Shown: one piece after another, positions 47,238 to 55,809 of the stretch
How positions within the stretch are numbered: position 1 is the stretch's first letter
Layout: each line of letters opens with the position of its first letter
Source: DASQZK01 sp963809925
Lineage (GTDB): Bacteria > Bacteroidota > Bacteroidia > Bacteroidales > GCA-2748055
Direction: 5' to 3'
Length of the DNA stretch: 64,000 nt
Assembly: GCA_963809925.1 (NCBI GenBank)
Contig: CAWELH010000004.1
Location: forward strand, 806,001-870,000
The notes under the pieces: generated by a model
What the model was told of the DNA's origin: nothing
Seen by the model: the letters and a program-made list of their open reading frames with translations, nothing else
The model's database searches: none
Program-made: the position numbers and the translations under genes

Positions 47238-48428
47238 CTAATAGATTGCCTGCAAAATAAGCCCCATCACATAACCAATATAGTTACCGATCACATAGCC
47301 CCAGATGCCTAGCATAAGGGAAGGTACGATCAGATTCTGCCAATTCTTGGATATGGCCACCGCTACGCCGTTCATGGGGCCGCCGGAGGTAACAATGGCT
47401 GCGAGAGCAAGTTCTTCCAGTGTAAAACCGGCCCATTTTCCAATGAGAAATGTTACCAGGAAGTTTATGGTCAGAATAAGTGCACAAAAGAGCAGCATAA
47501 ATGGCGCATTGAAAAGTACTTTTGAGATACTTGCCGGCAGTCCGATCATAACAAAAAATATAAATATCAGAAAGGTACCCAATTCCTCATTCCCTGCAAT
47601 TGATTTTGCTGTTTTTGGAAAAACCATGGGGAAGAGTATGGAAAGTGTGGTAAGCAACAGGTACTGCTGCCCCAGGAACATCTTCACAACCATGGGCATC
47701 CCTTCGGTACTGAAAAAGGCACTGATCTTCACCGATAACATTGAAATAATAAATGCAATGGCCAGGGCTTTGCCAATATCTACAAGTCCTATAGCTCTTG
47801 GCTTCCAGTAATTTTCACCGCTCTCAGCGTTACCCGAACCCGTAATTTCAATCGACTTCTTCGTTACCGGGAAAAAGCGCCGGGCAATGGCCATCCCCGG
47901 AAGTGTGATCAGGAGAAGGAAGTAGATGATCATCACGCCGGAATCTGCAACCAGTGTGGCATTTACCAGGTCTTTAGGTGGGTGGAACATAGAAACGACC
48001 GAGACAAAATTAACCGATCCACCAATATAACTGGCTGTCATGGCCGGACCGATAAGTTCCAGGTTGCCAATGAAGGTGTGAAGAAGCGCCACAGCAATAA
48101 AACTTCCAAGAATCGTTCCCAGTGCACTGATATGGAAAGCACCGGAAAACCTGCCGGTCTCACGGAATATTTTTCTGACATCGGTTTTCATCAGAAGCAA
48201 GGGGATGACCAGGGGAACGATATAATTCCAGACGATGTCATAGGAGGATGACTCGGAGGGCAGGATACCAGTATTCGAAGCCAGCATACCCGTGACAATT
48301 GCTACAGAGGCCCCGGTAATTTTCTTTACGAAATTATATTTCTGTTCCAGGTAAAGGCTGAGAGCTGCCGTGCCAACCAGGAAGGTCCAGATAACCCAGT
48401 GGTCATCGGCTGAGATAATACTATTCAT
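47238..48428 (-). CDS. DUF819 family membrane transporter
   Basis: 396 residues from ATG 48428 (MNSIISADDHW). About eleven hydrophobic spans with DUF819 landmarks: the early YNFVKKITGASVAIVTGMLASN, IVPLVIPLLLMKTDVRKIFRETG, GPAMTASYIGGSVNFVSV, NATLVADSGVMIIYF and the late ALAAIVTSGGPMNGVAVAISKNW. These are YjcL-like inner-membrane proteins whose substrate is not established; related proteins occur beside dipeptide epimerase genes, as here. The ATG lies inside the end of the upstream gene (8-bp overlap with its TAG), so translation is coupled to the tandem MBL gene. Confidence 0.85.
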   Translation of the reverse strand: MNSIISADDHWVIWTFLVGTAALSLYLEQKYNFVKKITGASVAIVTGMLASNTGILPSESSSYDIVWNYIVPLVIPLLLMKTDVRKIFRETGRFSGAFHISALGTILGSFIAVALLHTFIGNLELIGPAMTASYIGGSVNFVSVVSMFHPPKDLVNATLVADSGVMIIYFLLLITLPGMAIARRFFPVTKKSIEITGSGNAESGENYWKPRAIGLVDIGKALAIAFIISMLSVKISAFFSTEGMPMVVKMFLGQQYLLLTTLSILFPMVFPKTAKSIAGNEELGTFLIFIFFVMIGLPASISKVLFNAPFMLLFCALILTINFLVTFLIGKWAGFTLEELALAAIVTSGGPMNGVAVAISKNWQNLIVPSLMLGIWGYVIGNYIGYVMGLILQAIY

Positions 48429-50385
48429 AAGTTTCAATATATGCCTGGGGATATTCCGCGAACAATTCACCCAGGAACCCGATATCCGCAGTTATTACGT
48501 GAATACCTTTACTGGCATTTGCATTTACTTTTACAATTACAGGGAATTCTCTGGTTTCACCGGCGTTCAGACTGTATTCAACAACTTTTTTACCTATGCT
48601 GATATTGCCGTATGCTTTCGGGTAGAAACGGCCCACAAAGGCATGACCGGTGTAGTTCTTCAAACGGAGCATAATCTTTACCTCTTCACCGGCACGGGCA
48701 TGAGTACGGGCAGGATAGAAAGAAGCCCAGTACGGATCAAATCCCATTTCCTGGAAAGGCGGGGGCAAAAGCGCTGTGATGGCATCCGTTGTTGTGGTTG
48801 CCCATTTCAGAAATTCCTGTTTATCGCTTGTATCAGTGGCAAAGCCGTTTGAATGGGCGGCTATGCAGATGTAAGGATCGGCTTCATAAAATGATCTGGC
48901 CGTTTTTAAAAGACCCGCTGAAAGATGAATGCCGTTATAGCAGTGGATTGAACTGCGTATGTGGCCATCCTTGCTTAATCCGGAGCCGTCGCCGATAAAA
49001 TAGTAGGGCAAACCGTCAACCTTGGCAGCCAGGCCCATCTGTTCTTCCATATGCACCGGATTTGAATAGACCCGGAAGTTATATCCACCCCATTCAAATC
49101 GTTCCTTTTCCGTAAGAATCCTGTCTGCTATAATTTTTTTACCTGTCCAGCAGGTTGTCGGGAATCGTTCAGGGTACTCAAGATGTTCTGCTAGTCTTTC
49201 AAACACCCACACTTTTGCGCCCTCTTGCTTAGCAATAGCGGGGATGCCGTCCACATGATCAAAATGCCAGTGACTGGGAATGATCACTTCAACATGCTTT
49301 ATGTTGTATATTATTTTTAGCTCAGACAGTCGTTCCGGGGTAAACTCATCACCGCAATCATAGAGTAGCGCTTCGCCATCATCAGTGAAAATGATTTGGG
49401 TTGTACTCCCGCAATCCTGAATAACATGCGGTGAGACCTGAACAAAACCGCTCCAGTTCCATCTTCCGGCACGCGGAAAGTCAAATGCCCGGCGAACTTT
49501 TTCAAGACGGAAGGCCAGTTTATCTATATCTGATTGTGGATGAAGGATGGTCTCACCATGTGACGGAAGGATTACATCTGGTGAAAAGTCACGTAATTTT
49601 TCCAGCGAATGCAATGAAGAATCTATGCCGGGATTTTTCAGATATTCCCATTGCATGCTATACAAATCTCTGATATGCCCCCCTTTCATGATGAGGTCGC
49701 CACTGAAACATAGTTTCTTACCATTTCTCTCAACAAAGTATGAATAACTTCCCTGCGTATGCCCAGGTGTTGCAACTGCTGTGATGTGAAATCCGTTCCA
49801 TTCAAATTCTTCAGCATCAGAGAATGTTTTCTCAACTCCCGGTTTATAAAAGGGTGCAAGCCGCTGCCCCCAATCTGGGAGAGCGCCGTTCAGCAGGAAC
49901 TTTTCAGGCATTGGAAAGGGAGCACGGATATCGTTCTCTTTAAGGTACGCTGCCTCGGCTTCCCCAATGGCAATCATTGTTCCGGGCTGCTTTATCAAAA
50001 GGTCGCCGATGCACTGGTCACGATGATAGTGTGTATGCAGGATCCAGTCGATGTGTGTCAGCCCTGCCTTCTTAAGCCATGCCGAAACCTTGCCTGTGCC
50101 TCCATCAATCAGTATGGCCGAATTCCCTGATTTGATAAGGTATACATTGCAGGCGTCCCTGAAAAGATAGACATCTTCAATGATTGTGTCGAAGGGGAAG
50201 GTTTCTGAGCCGGCATCACCCTTTTCCATCGCATCTGACTGCAATGTCTTTCCGGCCGGGAAAGAATTTAAAGCGGCAATGGTCAGGGGGATGTCCTGTG
50301 TATCAGACTGGAAGTCCCTAAGAGAACCTGCCGACATCAATGTTATGGCAAGAAGAGAGTATCCTGCAAGTACCGATATTCTCAT
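48421..50385 (-). CDS. Secreted protein with two metallo-beta-lactamase-fold domains
   Basis: 654 residues, signal-like N-terminus. First MBL domain (about residues 65-300): T118-H-Y-H-R-D-Q, where the usual last His is Gln124, then GHTQGS (His209), FSGDLI (Asp230) and PSHGET (His276). Second domain (about 320-500): the complete S371-H-W-H-F-D-H motif, but the later sites are weak (VHMEEQ at His445, GDGSG at Asp466). A C-terminal beta-sandwich (LRLKNYTGHAFVGRFYP, SLNAGETREFPV) resembles NEW3-type domains. The split of metal ligands suggests that both domains have changed or that a single complete site is preferred. Substrate is unknown. It starts 19 bp after the end of a transglutaminase-like gene. 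Confidence 0.78.
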   Translation of the reverse strand: MRISVLAGYSLLAITLMSAGSLRDFQSDTQDIPLTIAALNSFPAGKTLQSDAMEKGDAGSETFPFDTIIEDVYLFRDACNVYLIKSGNSAILIDGGTGKVSAWLKKAGLTHIDWILHTHYHRDQCIGDLLIKQPGTMIAIGEAEAAYLKENDIRAPFPMPEKFLLNGALPDWGQRLAPFYKPGVEKTFSDAEEFEWNGFHITAVATPGHTQGSYSYFVERNGKKLCFSGDLIMKGGHIRDLYSMQWEYLKNPGIDSSLHSLEKLRDFSPDVILPSHGETILHPQSDIDKLAFRLEKVRRAFDFPRAGRWNWSGFVQVSPHVIQDCGSTTQIIFTDDGEALLYDCGDEFTPERLSELKIIYNIKHVEVIIPSHWHFDHVDGIPAIAKQEGAKVWVFERLAEHLEYPERFPTTCWTGKKIIADRILTEKERFEWGGYNFRVYSNPVHMEEQMGLAAKVDGLPYYFIGDGSGLSKDGHIRSSIHCYNGIHLSAGLLKTARSFYEADPYICIAAHSNGFATDTSDKQEFLKWATTTTDAITALLPPPFQEMGFDPYWASFYPARTHARAGEEVKIMLRLKNYTGHAFVGRFYPKAYGNISIGKKVVEYSLNAGETREFPVIVKVNANASKGIHVITADIGFLGELFAEYPQAYIETYE

Positions 50386-50404
50386 TGCTTAAAGGGATAT
50401 GGTG

Positions 50405-51505
50405 CTAATCACTTTCGATGATGATTTTGTTTTCAGGTCCTGTGACACCGGCCAGATTCATAGTACGGAACAGCCATTCATTTTTCTCTTTCCTGAGAGG
50501 GAGTTTCAGTTCGTTGCCGGTTTTGACCCAATTGCCACCGGGAAGCTTCATTTTCTGGTATTCCCTTAGGTTGGGTGTCTCAGAATTAAGATATACCAAC
50601 GCCACGTTACCTTTTATTTCAACTTTTGACTGGATGACTCCAGGAGTCCATTCGAACGCATTTCGGTTGGGTTCGAGGACCAGGATCTCAGGTTTTTTGT
50701 ATGCCCAGTGCGGCCCATTCCCCCAATACCAGGTATGATTCCTGAAGTAATCGTCCTGGTACATCATAAGCATATAGGTGTGTTTTGATCCGGCGGAGAA
50801 GATATCATTATACTGGTCCCATTCAATCCACGTATAGGTTTGGGAGAAACGCTCTTTGCTTACCTGGTATAATGTGTCAAATTCAACGGGAACACGGTCG
50901 GGTCCGTTCACCATTACGATGTCGGCAGCCTTATTTTTCAGGTACTCATCTCTGATCTCAATCGCAGACAGTGGGATACCGTTCTTTTCAAAGTGATGAT
51001 CATATTTGGCATCGGAGAGAAACCATTTGTGGTATTCGTTTACCCAGATCTCATTGATGCCATGATGCCCGTTGGGGCCGTCCTTCACGCCCGGCCCGGC
51101 TCCCAGAGTTCTTGTAACATAACCGTAGGCATTCATAATTGCATTTTGCACCCGCATATAATGACCGCAGTGAAAACCTACTCCGCAGAGTGCAGAATCA
51201 AGAATTACCTCAGGGTTGCCTTTCCCATAATTGTCCTGTTGCGAATTGTCAATCTGCACCACAGACCTGATCCAGTGTCGTAACAATAAAATCCGTTTGA
51301 ATTCATCGGTTTCACCATGAAAAACCGTATCGAGTTGATATTTTTCAATAAGATGATTAAACCCTGGTGCTTTTAAATCCTCATAGGATCTAAATGCCGT
51401 ATTGGGAGTATAAACAGGATTCTGTACTTCAACCTGGTGATACTGTCTGCCAGCACAGCCTGACAGGAAAAAGACCGTCATCAAGATCAATATCATAACT
51501 TTCAT
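50405..51505 (-). CDS. Transglutaminase-like lipoprotein (copy 1)
   Basis: 366 residues; lipobox FLSGCAG (Cys17). The shared core is FHGETDEFKRILLLRHWIR, then Cys113 in GFHCGHYM, His148 in GHHGINEIW and Asp165 in FLSDAKYDHHFEKNG, a Cys-His-Asp triad of transglutaminase-fold hydrolases. The C-terminal 90 residues form a beta-sandwich. It is a clear paralog of the proteins at 53080-54189 and 54280-55380. Its promoter overlaps that of the divergent DUF4832-type gene at 51626. It is followed by the tandem MBL and DUF819 genes on the same strand, suggesting that it starts this operon. Peptide or amide hydrolysis is the likely reaction type; the substrate is not known. Confidence 0.8.
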   Translation of the reverse strand: MKVMILILMTVFFLSGCAGRQYHQVEVQNPVYTPNTAFRSYEDLKAPGFNHLIEKYQLDTVFHGETDEFKRILLLRHWIRSVVQIDNSQQDNYGKGNPEVILDSALCGVGFHCGHYMRVQNAIMNAYGYVTRTLGAGPGVKDGPNGHHGINEIWVNEYHKWFLSDAKYDHHFEKNGIPLSAIEIRDEYLKNKAADIVMVNGPDRVPVEFDTLYQVSKERFSQTYTWIEWDQYNDIFSAGSKHTYMLMMYQDDYFRNHTWYWGNGPHWAYKKPEILVLEPNRNAFEWTPGVIQSKVEIKGNVALVYLNSETPNLREYQKMKLPGGNWVKTGNELKLPLRKEKNEWLFRTMNLAGVTGPENKIIIESD

Positions 51506-51517
51506 ATACTTATTATT

Positions 51518-51564
51518 TAAGTTTTGATAAAAGTAAAAAATATAAATTGTTTGTCAAAACCTTA
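51518..51564. promoter_or_regulatory. Overlapping divergent promoters within an inverted repeat
   Basis: TAAGTTTTG at 51518-51526 faces CAAAACCTTA at 51555-51564. Minus strand: -33 TTTTG (51559-51555), 19-nt spacer, -7 TACTTTTA (51535-51528), starting transcription of the gene ending at 51505. Plus strand: -33 TTTTG (51522-51526), 19-nt spacer, ATTGTTTG (51546-51553) for the gene at 51626. The two promoters share nearly all bases, so they should compete. Confidence 0.6.
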
Positions 51565-51625
51565 TGAAATATATTATCTTTATCATGTTTTACCGTGTTT
51601 TGCTTTCTTTTTTAATCTTCAGATT

Positions 51626-53071
51626 ATGAAAATTCAATCAAGGTTGAGAAGTCCGTTGCTTTTAACGGCAATGATCTCATTGCTGGCAATGAATACCTAT
51701 GCGCAGAATCCTGATAATCTTATGGTAATTAAGCCCAAGGAGATTGATGATGTCCTGATTAATCCTGGAATTGGCTTTAATACTTTCCAGATGTATAATG
51801 GTGATAATCTGGCACCAAACCAGGATGTTCTCAGGGAGGCAAATGTCGAGCAGTTTAAGCAAACCGGTAAAAATCTTAAAAATGATTATTATCCGCAAAC
51901 ATCCACTACATATTTCAGAATTCTCTGGAGTGTGATTGAGCCGGAGCGGGGCGTGTACCGTTTTGACTATATTGATAAATTGCTGGAACTGGCACATGAA
52001 CACGGACAGACTATGCTTCTCAGGATTGCACCCTATAAAGGCCGGCCCATTGATGATGTACCAGGTTGGTACAGGCAGCTGGTGGGACCTGAGAGAGAAT
52101 TTAAGCATATAAAGTGGCCTGTTGATCCCGAGAATCCTCTGTATGCCGAATGCTTCGGCAACATGATCAGGGCTCTTGGAGAGAGGTATGACGGTCATCC
52201 TGACCTTGAAGGTGTAGATGTCTCTATCGTAGGCTGGGCTGGCGAAGGCGGTGGAACCAGCCTTTTGTCCACTGAGACCATGCATAAGCTAATGGATGCA
52301 TATATTGAATCTTTTAGGAAAACGCAGCTAATTGCGCTGCTTACCGGTAAAGAATCCGTTGATTACCTGAAGTCCAAAGCAAATGTCGGCTGGCGGCAGG
52401 ATTGTCTCGGTGATCTTGGTTTTTGGGCCGATGAGCAAAATGGCTGGACACATATGTATGACTATTACCCGCTTGCGATTGTGGAGTATGGGATGAGCGA
52501 CGCATGGAAAACAGCTCCAGTCACTTTTGAAGTTTGCGGTACCTGTGGATCCTGGAAAAATCATGAAGGGTATGGGAAGAAGGAGGTACAGTATATCATT
52601 GACCAGAGTCTTAAATGGCATATCTCTTCATTCAATGCCAAATCGTCACCGGTACCGGAGGAATGGGACTCTTTAGTGGACGAATGGCTGAAGAAAATGG
52701 GATATCGCTTTGTCCTTCGAAGGCTGGCATATCCCGATACTGTGCAAATAAATGGTAAGCTTCCGTTTAAAACCTGGTGGGAAAATAAAGGAGTGGCTCC
52801 CATTTACAGGTACTATACGCTGGCAATGCGTCTCAGGCTAGGTGATAAAGAATATATTTTCCCAACCTGCGCAAATATCTCGAGCTGGCTTCCTGGTGAC
52901 AATATATTCAATGACGATGTATTCATCCCAATGGATGCGCTTCCCGGCACGTATGAGGTTCAAATGGCCATATTGGATCCGTCAAACAGGAAACCGGCAG
53001 TGAAACTGGCTATTGAAGGCATTCAGGACGATGGTTGGTACTCACTTGGAAAAGTGGTAGTGGTAAAATGA
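51626..53071 (+). CDS. Secreted DUF4832/DUF4874-type barrel protein (copy 1)
   Basis: 481 residues from ATG 51626; the region upstream is promoter DNA. Signal peptide cleaved around AMNTYAQ. The N-terminal barrel has INPGIGFNTFQMYNGDN, YFRILWSVIEPERGVYRFDYIDKLL and TMLLRIAPYKG. Two Glu positions conserved with the second copy, Glu207 in VGWAGEG and Glu302 in FEVCG, are spaced as the catalytic pair of a retaining clan-A glycosidase would be. The C-terminus carries the DUF4832-like sandwich (FVLRRLAYPDTV, TWWENKGVAPIY, GTYEVQMAILDP). A glycoside hydrolase role is inference. The gene is divergent from a transglutaminase-like gene and convergent with the next one. Confidence 0.72.
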   Translation: MKIQSRLRSPLLLTAMISLLAMNTYAQNPDNLMVIKPKEIDDVLINPGIGFNTFQMYNGDNLAPNQDVLREANVEQFKQTGKNLKNDYYPQTSTTYFRILWSVIEPERGVYRFDYIDKLLELAHEHGQTMLLRIAPYKGRPIDDVPGWYRQLVGPEREFKHIKWPVDPENPLYAECFGNMIRALGERYDGHPDLEGVDVSIVGWAGEGGGTSLLSTETMHKLMDAYIESFRKTQLIALLTGKESVDYLKSKANVGWRQDCLGDLGFWADEQNGWTHMYDYYPLAIVEYGMSDAWKTAPVTFEVCGTCGSWKNHEGYGKKEVQYIIDQSLKWHISSFNAKSSPVPEEWDSLVDEWLKKMGYRFVLRRLAYPDTVQINGKLPFKTWWENKGVAPIYRYYTLAMRLRLGDKEYIFPTCANISSWLPGDNIFNDDVFIPMDALPGTYEVQMAILDPSNRKPAVKLAIEGIQDDGWYSLGKVVVVK

Positions 53072-53079
53072 TCCCGGCT

Positions 53080-54189
53080 TTACCTGACTTTTTCAATGAC
53101 GATACGGTATTCCGGACCGTGGACGCCGGCTGTATTCACACTGCGAAACCTGAGATCATAATTGTCCGCATTAAGATGAACTGTAAATATTGAATCAACC
53201 GGGGCCCATGTTTCGTCGGGCAAGATCTCCATCTGGTAGGTTTTGAAATTCGGTGTCTCAGAAGAAAGCCTAATGTTAGCTGATTCACCCTCGAGCCGGA
53301 CCAAAGATTTTATGGTATTTGGCGTCCAGTAGATTTGGCGCGGATCATCAACGTAATGAATGAACTCAGGTTTGTTGTATGCCCAATGGGGGTGGCCGTT
53401 TTGAAACCAGGTGTGGGTACTTGAATAATCATCCCTGAAGAAGATCAGCATGGTCTTAAAATCAGGCCACACCGTGCACATGTTGTTATTCAGATCCCAC
53501 GACACCCAGGTATAGATCTGAGCCAGGGATTCTCGACTGGTATGAAATTCCAGATCTTTTTCAGTGACCACACGATCCGGTCCCTTTACCATGGAGATAT
53601 CCGAAGCTTTATTCTTAAGATACTCTGCCCTTACCTCCAGGGCTGACAAAGGAATACCATTCTTCTCAAAATGCTGATCGTACTGCGCATCAGATAGTAC
53701 CCATTTCTGTAAAGCATTCACCCATATCTCATTCATACCATGGGGGTAATCCAGACCACCGGGTACGCCCGGCGAAGCTCCAAGGGTTCGGGTGACATAG
53801 CCGAAGGCATTCATGAGACCATTCTGAACCTTCATGTAGTGGCCGCAACTGAAGCCTTCTCCCTTCAAAGCGGCGTCAAGGATTCCTTCCACATATCCGT
53901 CACCACTGTAGTGCCCGCCTCTGCTGTGATCATTCACGGGTATGACTTCTCTTATCCAGTGCCGTAATAGCAATATCCGTTTAAATTCATCCGTTTCGCC
54001 GTGAAATATGGTATCAAGCCTGTATTTCTCAATGAAATGGGCGAACTTGGGTGAACTGAGATCTTCTGAATTTCTGAATACGACATTTGGTCGGTATTCG
54101 GGATTTGCTATATCGACAAGATGGTACTCACTATGACCGCAACTTGCCAAAAGGAATCCAAACGTTAGGAAGATCATAGAAAATTTCAT
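53080..54189 (-). CDS. Transglutaminase-like lipoprotein (copy 2)
   Basis: 369 residues, lipobox LLASCGH (Cys17). Same core as the other two copies, with Cys115 in GFSCGHYM, His150 in YPHGMNEIW and Asp167 in VLSDAQYDQHF. It differs from copies 1 and 3 around the His motif (one His instead of HH) and in the region 85-95. Its stop lies only 8 bp from the convergent DUF4832-type gene. The 90-bp gap upstream contains no copy of the promoter element found at the other two, so it is probably read from the copy-3 promoter. Confidence 0.78.
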   Translation of the reverse strand: MKFSMIFLTFGFLLASCGHSEYHLVDIANPEYRPNVVFRNSEDLSSPKFAHFIEKYRLDTIFHGETDEFKRILLLRHWIREVIPVNDHSRGGHYSGDGYVEGILDAALKGEGFSCGHYMKVQNGLMNAFGYVTRTLGASPGVPGGLDYPHGMNEIWVNALQKWVLSDAQYDQHFEKNGIPLSALEVRAEYLKNKASDISMVKGPDRVVTEKDLEFHTSRESLAQIYTWVSWDLNNNMCTVWPDFKTMLIFFRDDYSSTHTWFQNGHPHWAYNKPEFIHYVDDPRQIYWTPNTIKSLVRLEGESANIRLSSETPNFKTYQMEILPDETWAPVDSIFTVHLNADNYDLRFRSVNTAGVHGPEYRIVIEKVR

Positions 54190-54279
54190 GGTTCGTCAAT
54201 GATAAATTCCGGAGATGTGATCAAAACGGAGTACAGGAGTGTAACTCCCCTTGGTCAGTCACAGATCAGGATGATTATA

Positions 54280-55380
54280 TTAGTAACTTTCAATAACGAT
54301 CTTATGCTCCGGGCCCGTTACATCAGCAATATTCACTGTTCGGAATGCTAGTTCGTATCGGGCATCCTTCAGATCAATATCCAAAGCCGTATCGACTTTT
54401 GTCCATTCACCCGAAGGCATACTTTTCATCTGATACTCCTTCAGATTAGGCGTTTGTGATGTAATGTCAATATGAGCCTTATTGCCATCCAAACTTACTT
54501 TTGAAGCAATGGTATTGGGAGTCCAGTAAATGACATTCGGGTCCTGAACAAGCCTCATAAACTCAGGCTGGGCATAAGCCCAGTGAGGTTTGCCGTCCCA
54601 GATCCAGGTATGGTTCTTAAAATAGTCATCCTGGTACATGGTGAGCATGGTTTCGAAATTTGGCCATGCAGAACACAAATTATTATTGGTATGCCATTCG
54701 ATCCAGGTAAATGTCCGGGCAAAGCTTTCCTTGTCCAGTTTAATTTCCGTATCGTAATCCGTAGGAGTACGGCCGGGTCCTTTTACGAGCACGATGTCGG
54801 CGGCCTTATTTTTAAGGTATTCGTCACGTATCTCCAGCGCAGATAAGGGGATGCCGTTTTTCTCGAAATGATGATCATACTTTGCGTCTGAAAGGAACCA
54901 CTTTTGAAATTTATCAGACCATATTTCATCAATGCCATGGTGTCCGTCGGGGCCACCCTTTACTCCCGGCCCGGCACCGAGTGTGCGGGTTACGTAACCG
55001 TAGGCGTTCATTAGTCCGTTCTGTACATGCATAAAATGACCACAGTGAAAGCCCTCTCCCTTAAGTGCTGCATCCAGGATCCCTTCAACATAGCCGTCGC
55101 CGCTATAGTGCGAACTAAAATCATTGATGCTGATCACTGATTTAATCCAGTGTCTGAGCATTAGCTGACGCTGAAATTCATCGGTTTCACCATGAAAAAT
55201 AGTATCGAGCTGATATTTTTCAATAAAGTGGCTGAACTTGGGAAGGCTTATATCCTCCGAATGGCTGAATTCTATATTTGGCCTAAATTCAGGATTTTCA
55301 ACTTCAGCAACTCGATATTGATGAGTGCTGCAACTGATGAGGAGGAATATCATCGCAAGGGAAGTGAAATATACTTTCAT
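54280..55380 (-). CDS. Transglutaminase-like lipoprotein (copy 3)
   Basis: 366 residues, lipobox LLISCST (Cys17). Triad candidates Cys113 (GFHCGHFM), His148 (GHHGIDEIW) and Asp165 (FLSDAKYDHH) are as in copy 1, to which it is closest in the catalytic core; in the region around residues 85-115 (HYSGDGYVEGILDAALKGEG) it agrees with copy 2 instead. This mosaic suggests gene conversion or successive duplication. The upstream region carries the same -33/-7 element as copy 1, and the divergent partner is the DUF4832-type gene at 55810. Confidence 0.78.
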   Translation of the reverse strand: MKVYFTSLAMIFLLISCSTHQYRVAEVENPEFRPNIEFSHSEDISLPKFSHFIEKYQLDTIFHGETDEFQRQLMLRHWIKSVISINDFSSHYSGDGYVEGILDAALKGEGFHCGHFMHVQNGLMNAYGYVTRTLGAGPGVKGGPDGHHGIDEIWSDKFQKWFLSDAKYDHHFEKNGIPLSALEIRDEYLKNKAADIVLVKGPGRTPTDYDTEIKLDKESFARTFTWIEWHTNNNLCSAWPNFETMLTMYQDDYFKNHTWIWDGKPHWAYAQPEFMRLVQDPNVIYWTPNTIASKVSLDGNKAHIDITSQTPNLKEYQMKSMPSGEWTKVDTALDIDLKDARYELAFRTVNIADVTGPEHKIVIESY

Positions 55381-55403
55381 TTCGTTATGGTTTAATTTTT
55401 TGT

Positions 55404-55440
55404 TAAAAGTAAATAATAAAATTATTTTTTCAAAGCCTTA
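55404..55440 (-). promoter_or_regulatory. Promoter of transglutaminase-like copy 3
   Basis: On the minus strand TAAGGCTTTG (55440-55431), 19-nt AT-rich spacer, TACTTTTA (55411-55404), 24 bp before the ATG complement at 55380. Spacing and both boxes agree with the promoter of copy 1. Confidence 0.62.
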
Positions 55441-55693
55441 CGAATCAGTCCCGGCCAAATTCGCACGGAAGTATCTTACCCCGGTCTTACGGATGAATTC
55501 CAATGCGTTAAATAATTTTCAAAACACGTGCACCCTTAATTTTTTCAAAAAAGTTTCCGTTGTCAGGAGTTTCAGGTTGTTATGTAATAAGGTGTATAGA
55601 AATAGTACTACACCTTTAATACAATAACTGAAAAACTTTCATTTCATTACTTTATTTACTTTTATTTGTAATCGAATAGTAAAAAAAAATTAA

Positions 55694-55773
55694 CAAAACC
55701 TTATTATTTTGAAATTATTGTTTTATTTTTGGATTCTAAGGTTTTGATTTACGGAGAATATTTTTTACTATAG
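55694..55773 (+). promoter_or_regulatory. Promoter region of DUF4832-type copy 2 with 10-bp inverted repeat
   Basis: CAAAACCTTA (55694-55703) and TAAGGTTTTG (55737-55746) form a perfect 10-bp inverted repeat. TTTTG at 55742-55746 is followed after 19 nt by TACTATAG (55766-55773), a fair -7 box, 37 bp before the ATG at 55810. The repeat unit is the same as in the other cassette. Confidence 0.55.
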
Positions 55774-55809
55774 ACAGGGTTTGATCTGTAAAAAAAAAAT
55801 TACCAAAAT

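Larger units (their letters stand above)
55381..55809. other. 429-bp divergent gap with strong hairpin
   Basis: AT-rich gap between copy 3 and the second DUF4832-type gene. It holds the promoters listed separately and, between them, a perfect 8-bp hairpin AAGGTGTA (55589-55596) / TACACCTT (55609-55616) with a 12-nt loop. The matching gap at copy 1 is only 120 bp, so this one has an extra segment of about 300 bp without recognisable genes. Confidence 0.55.
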
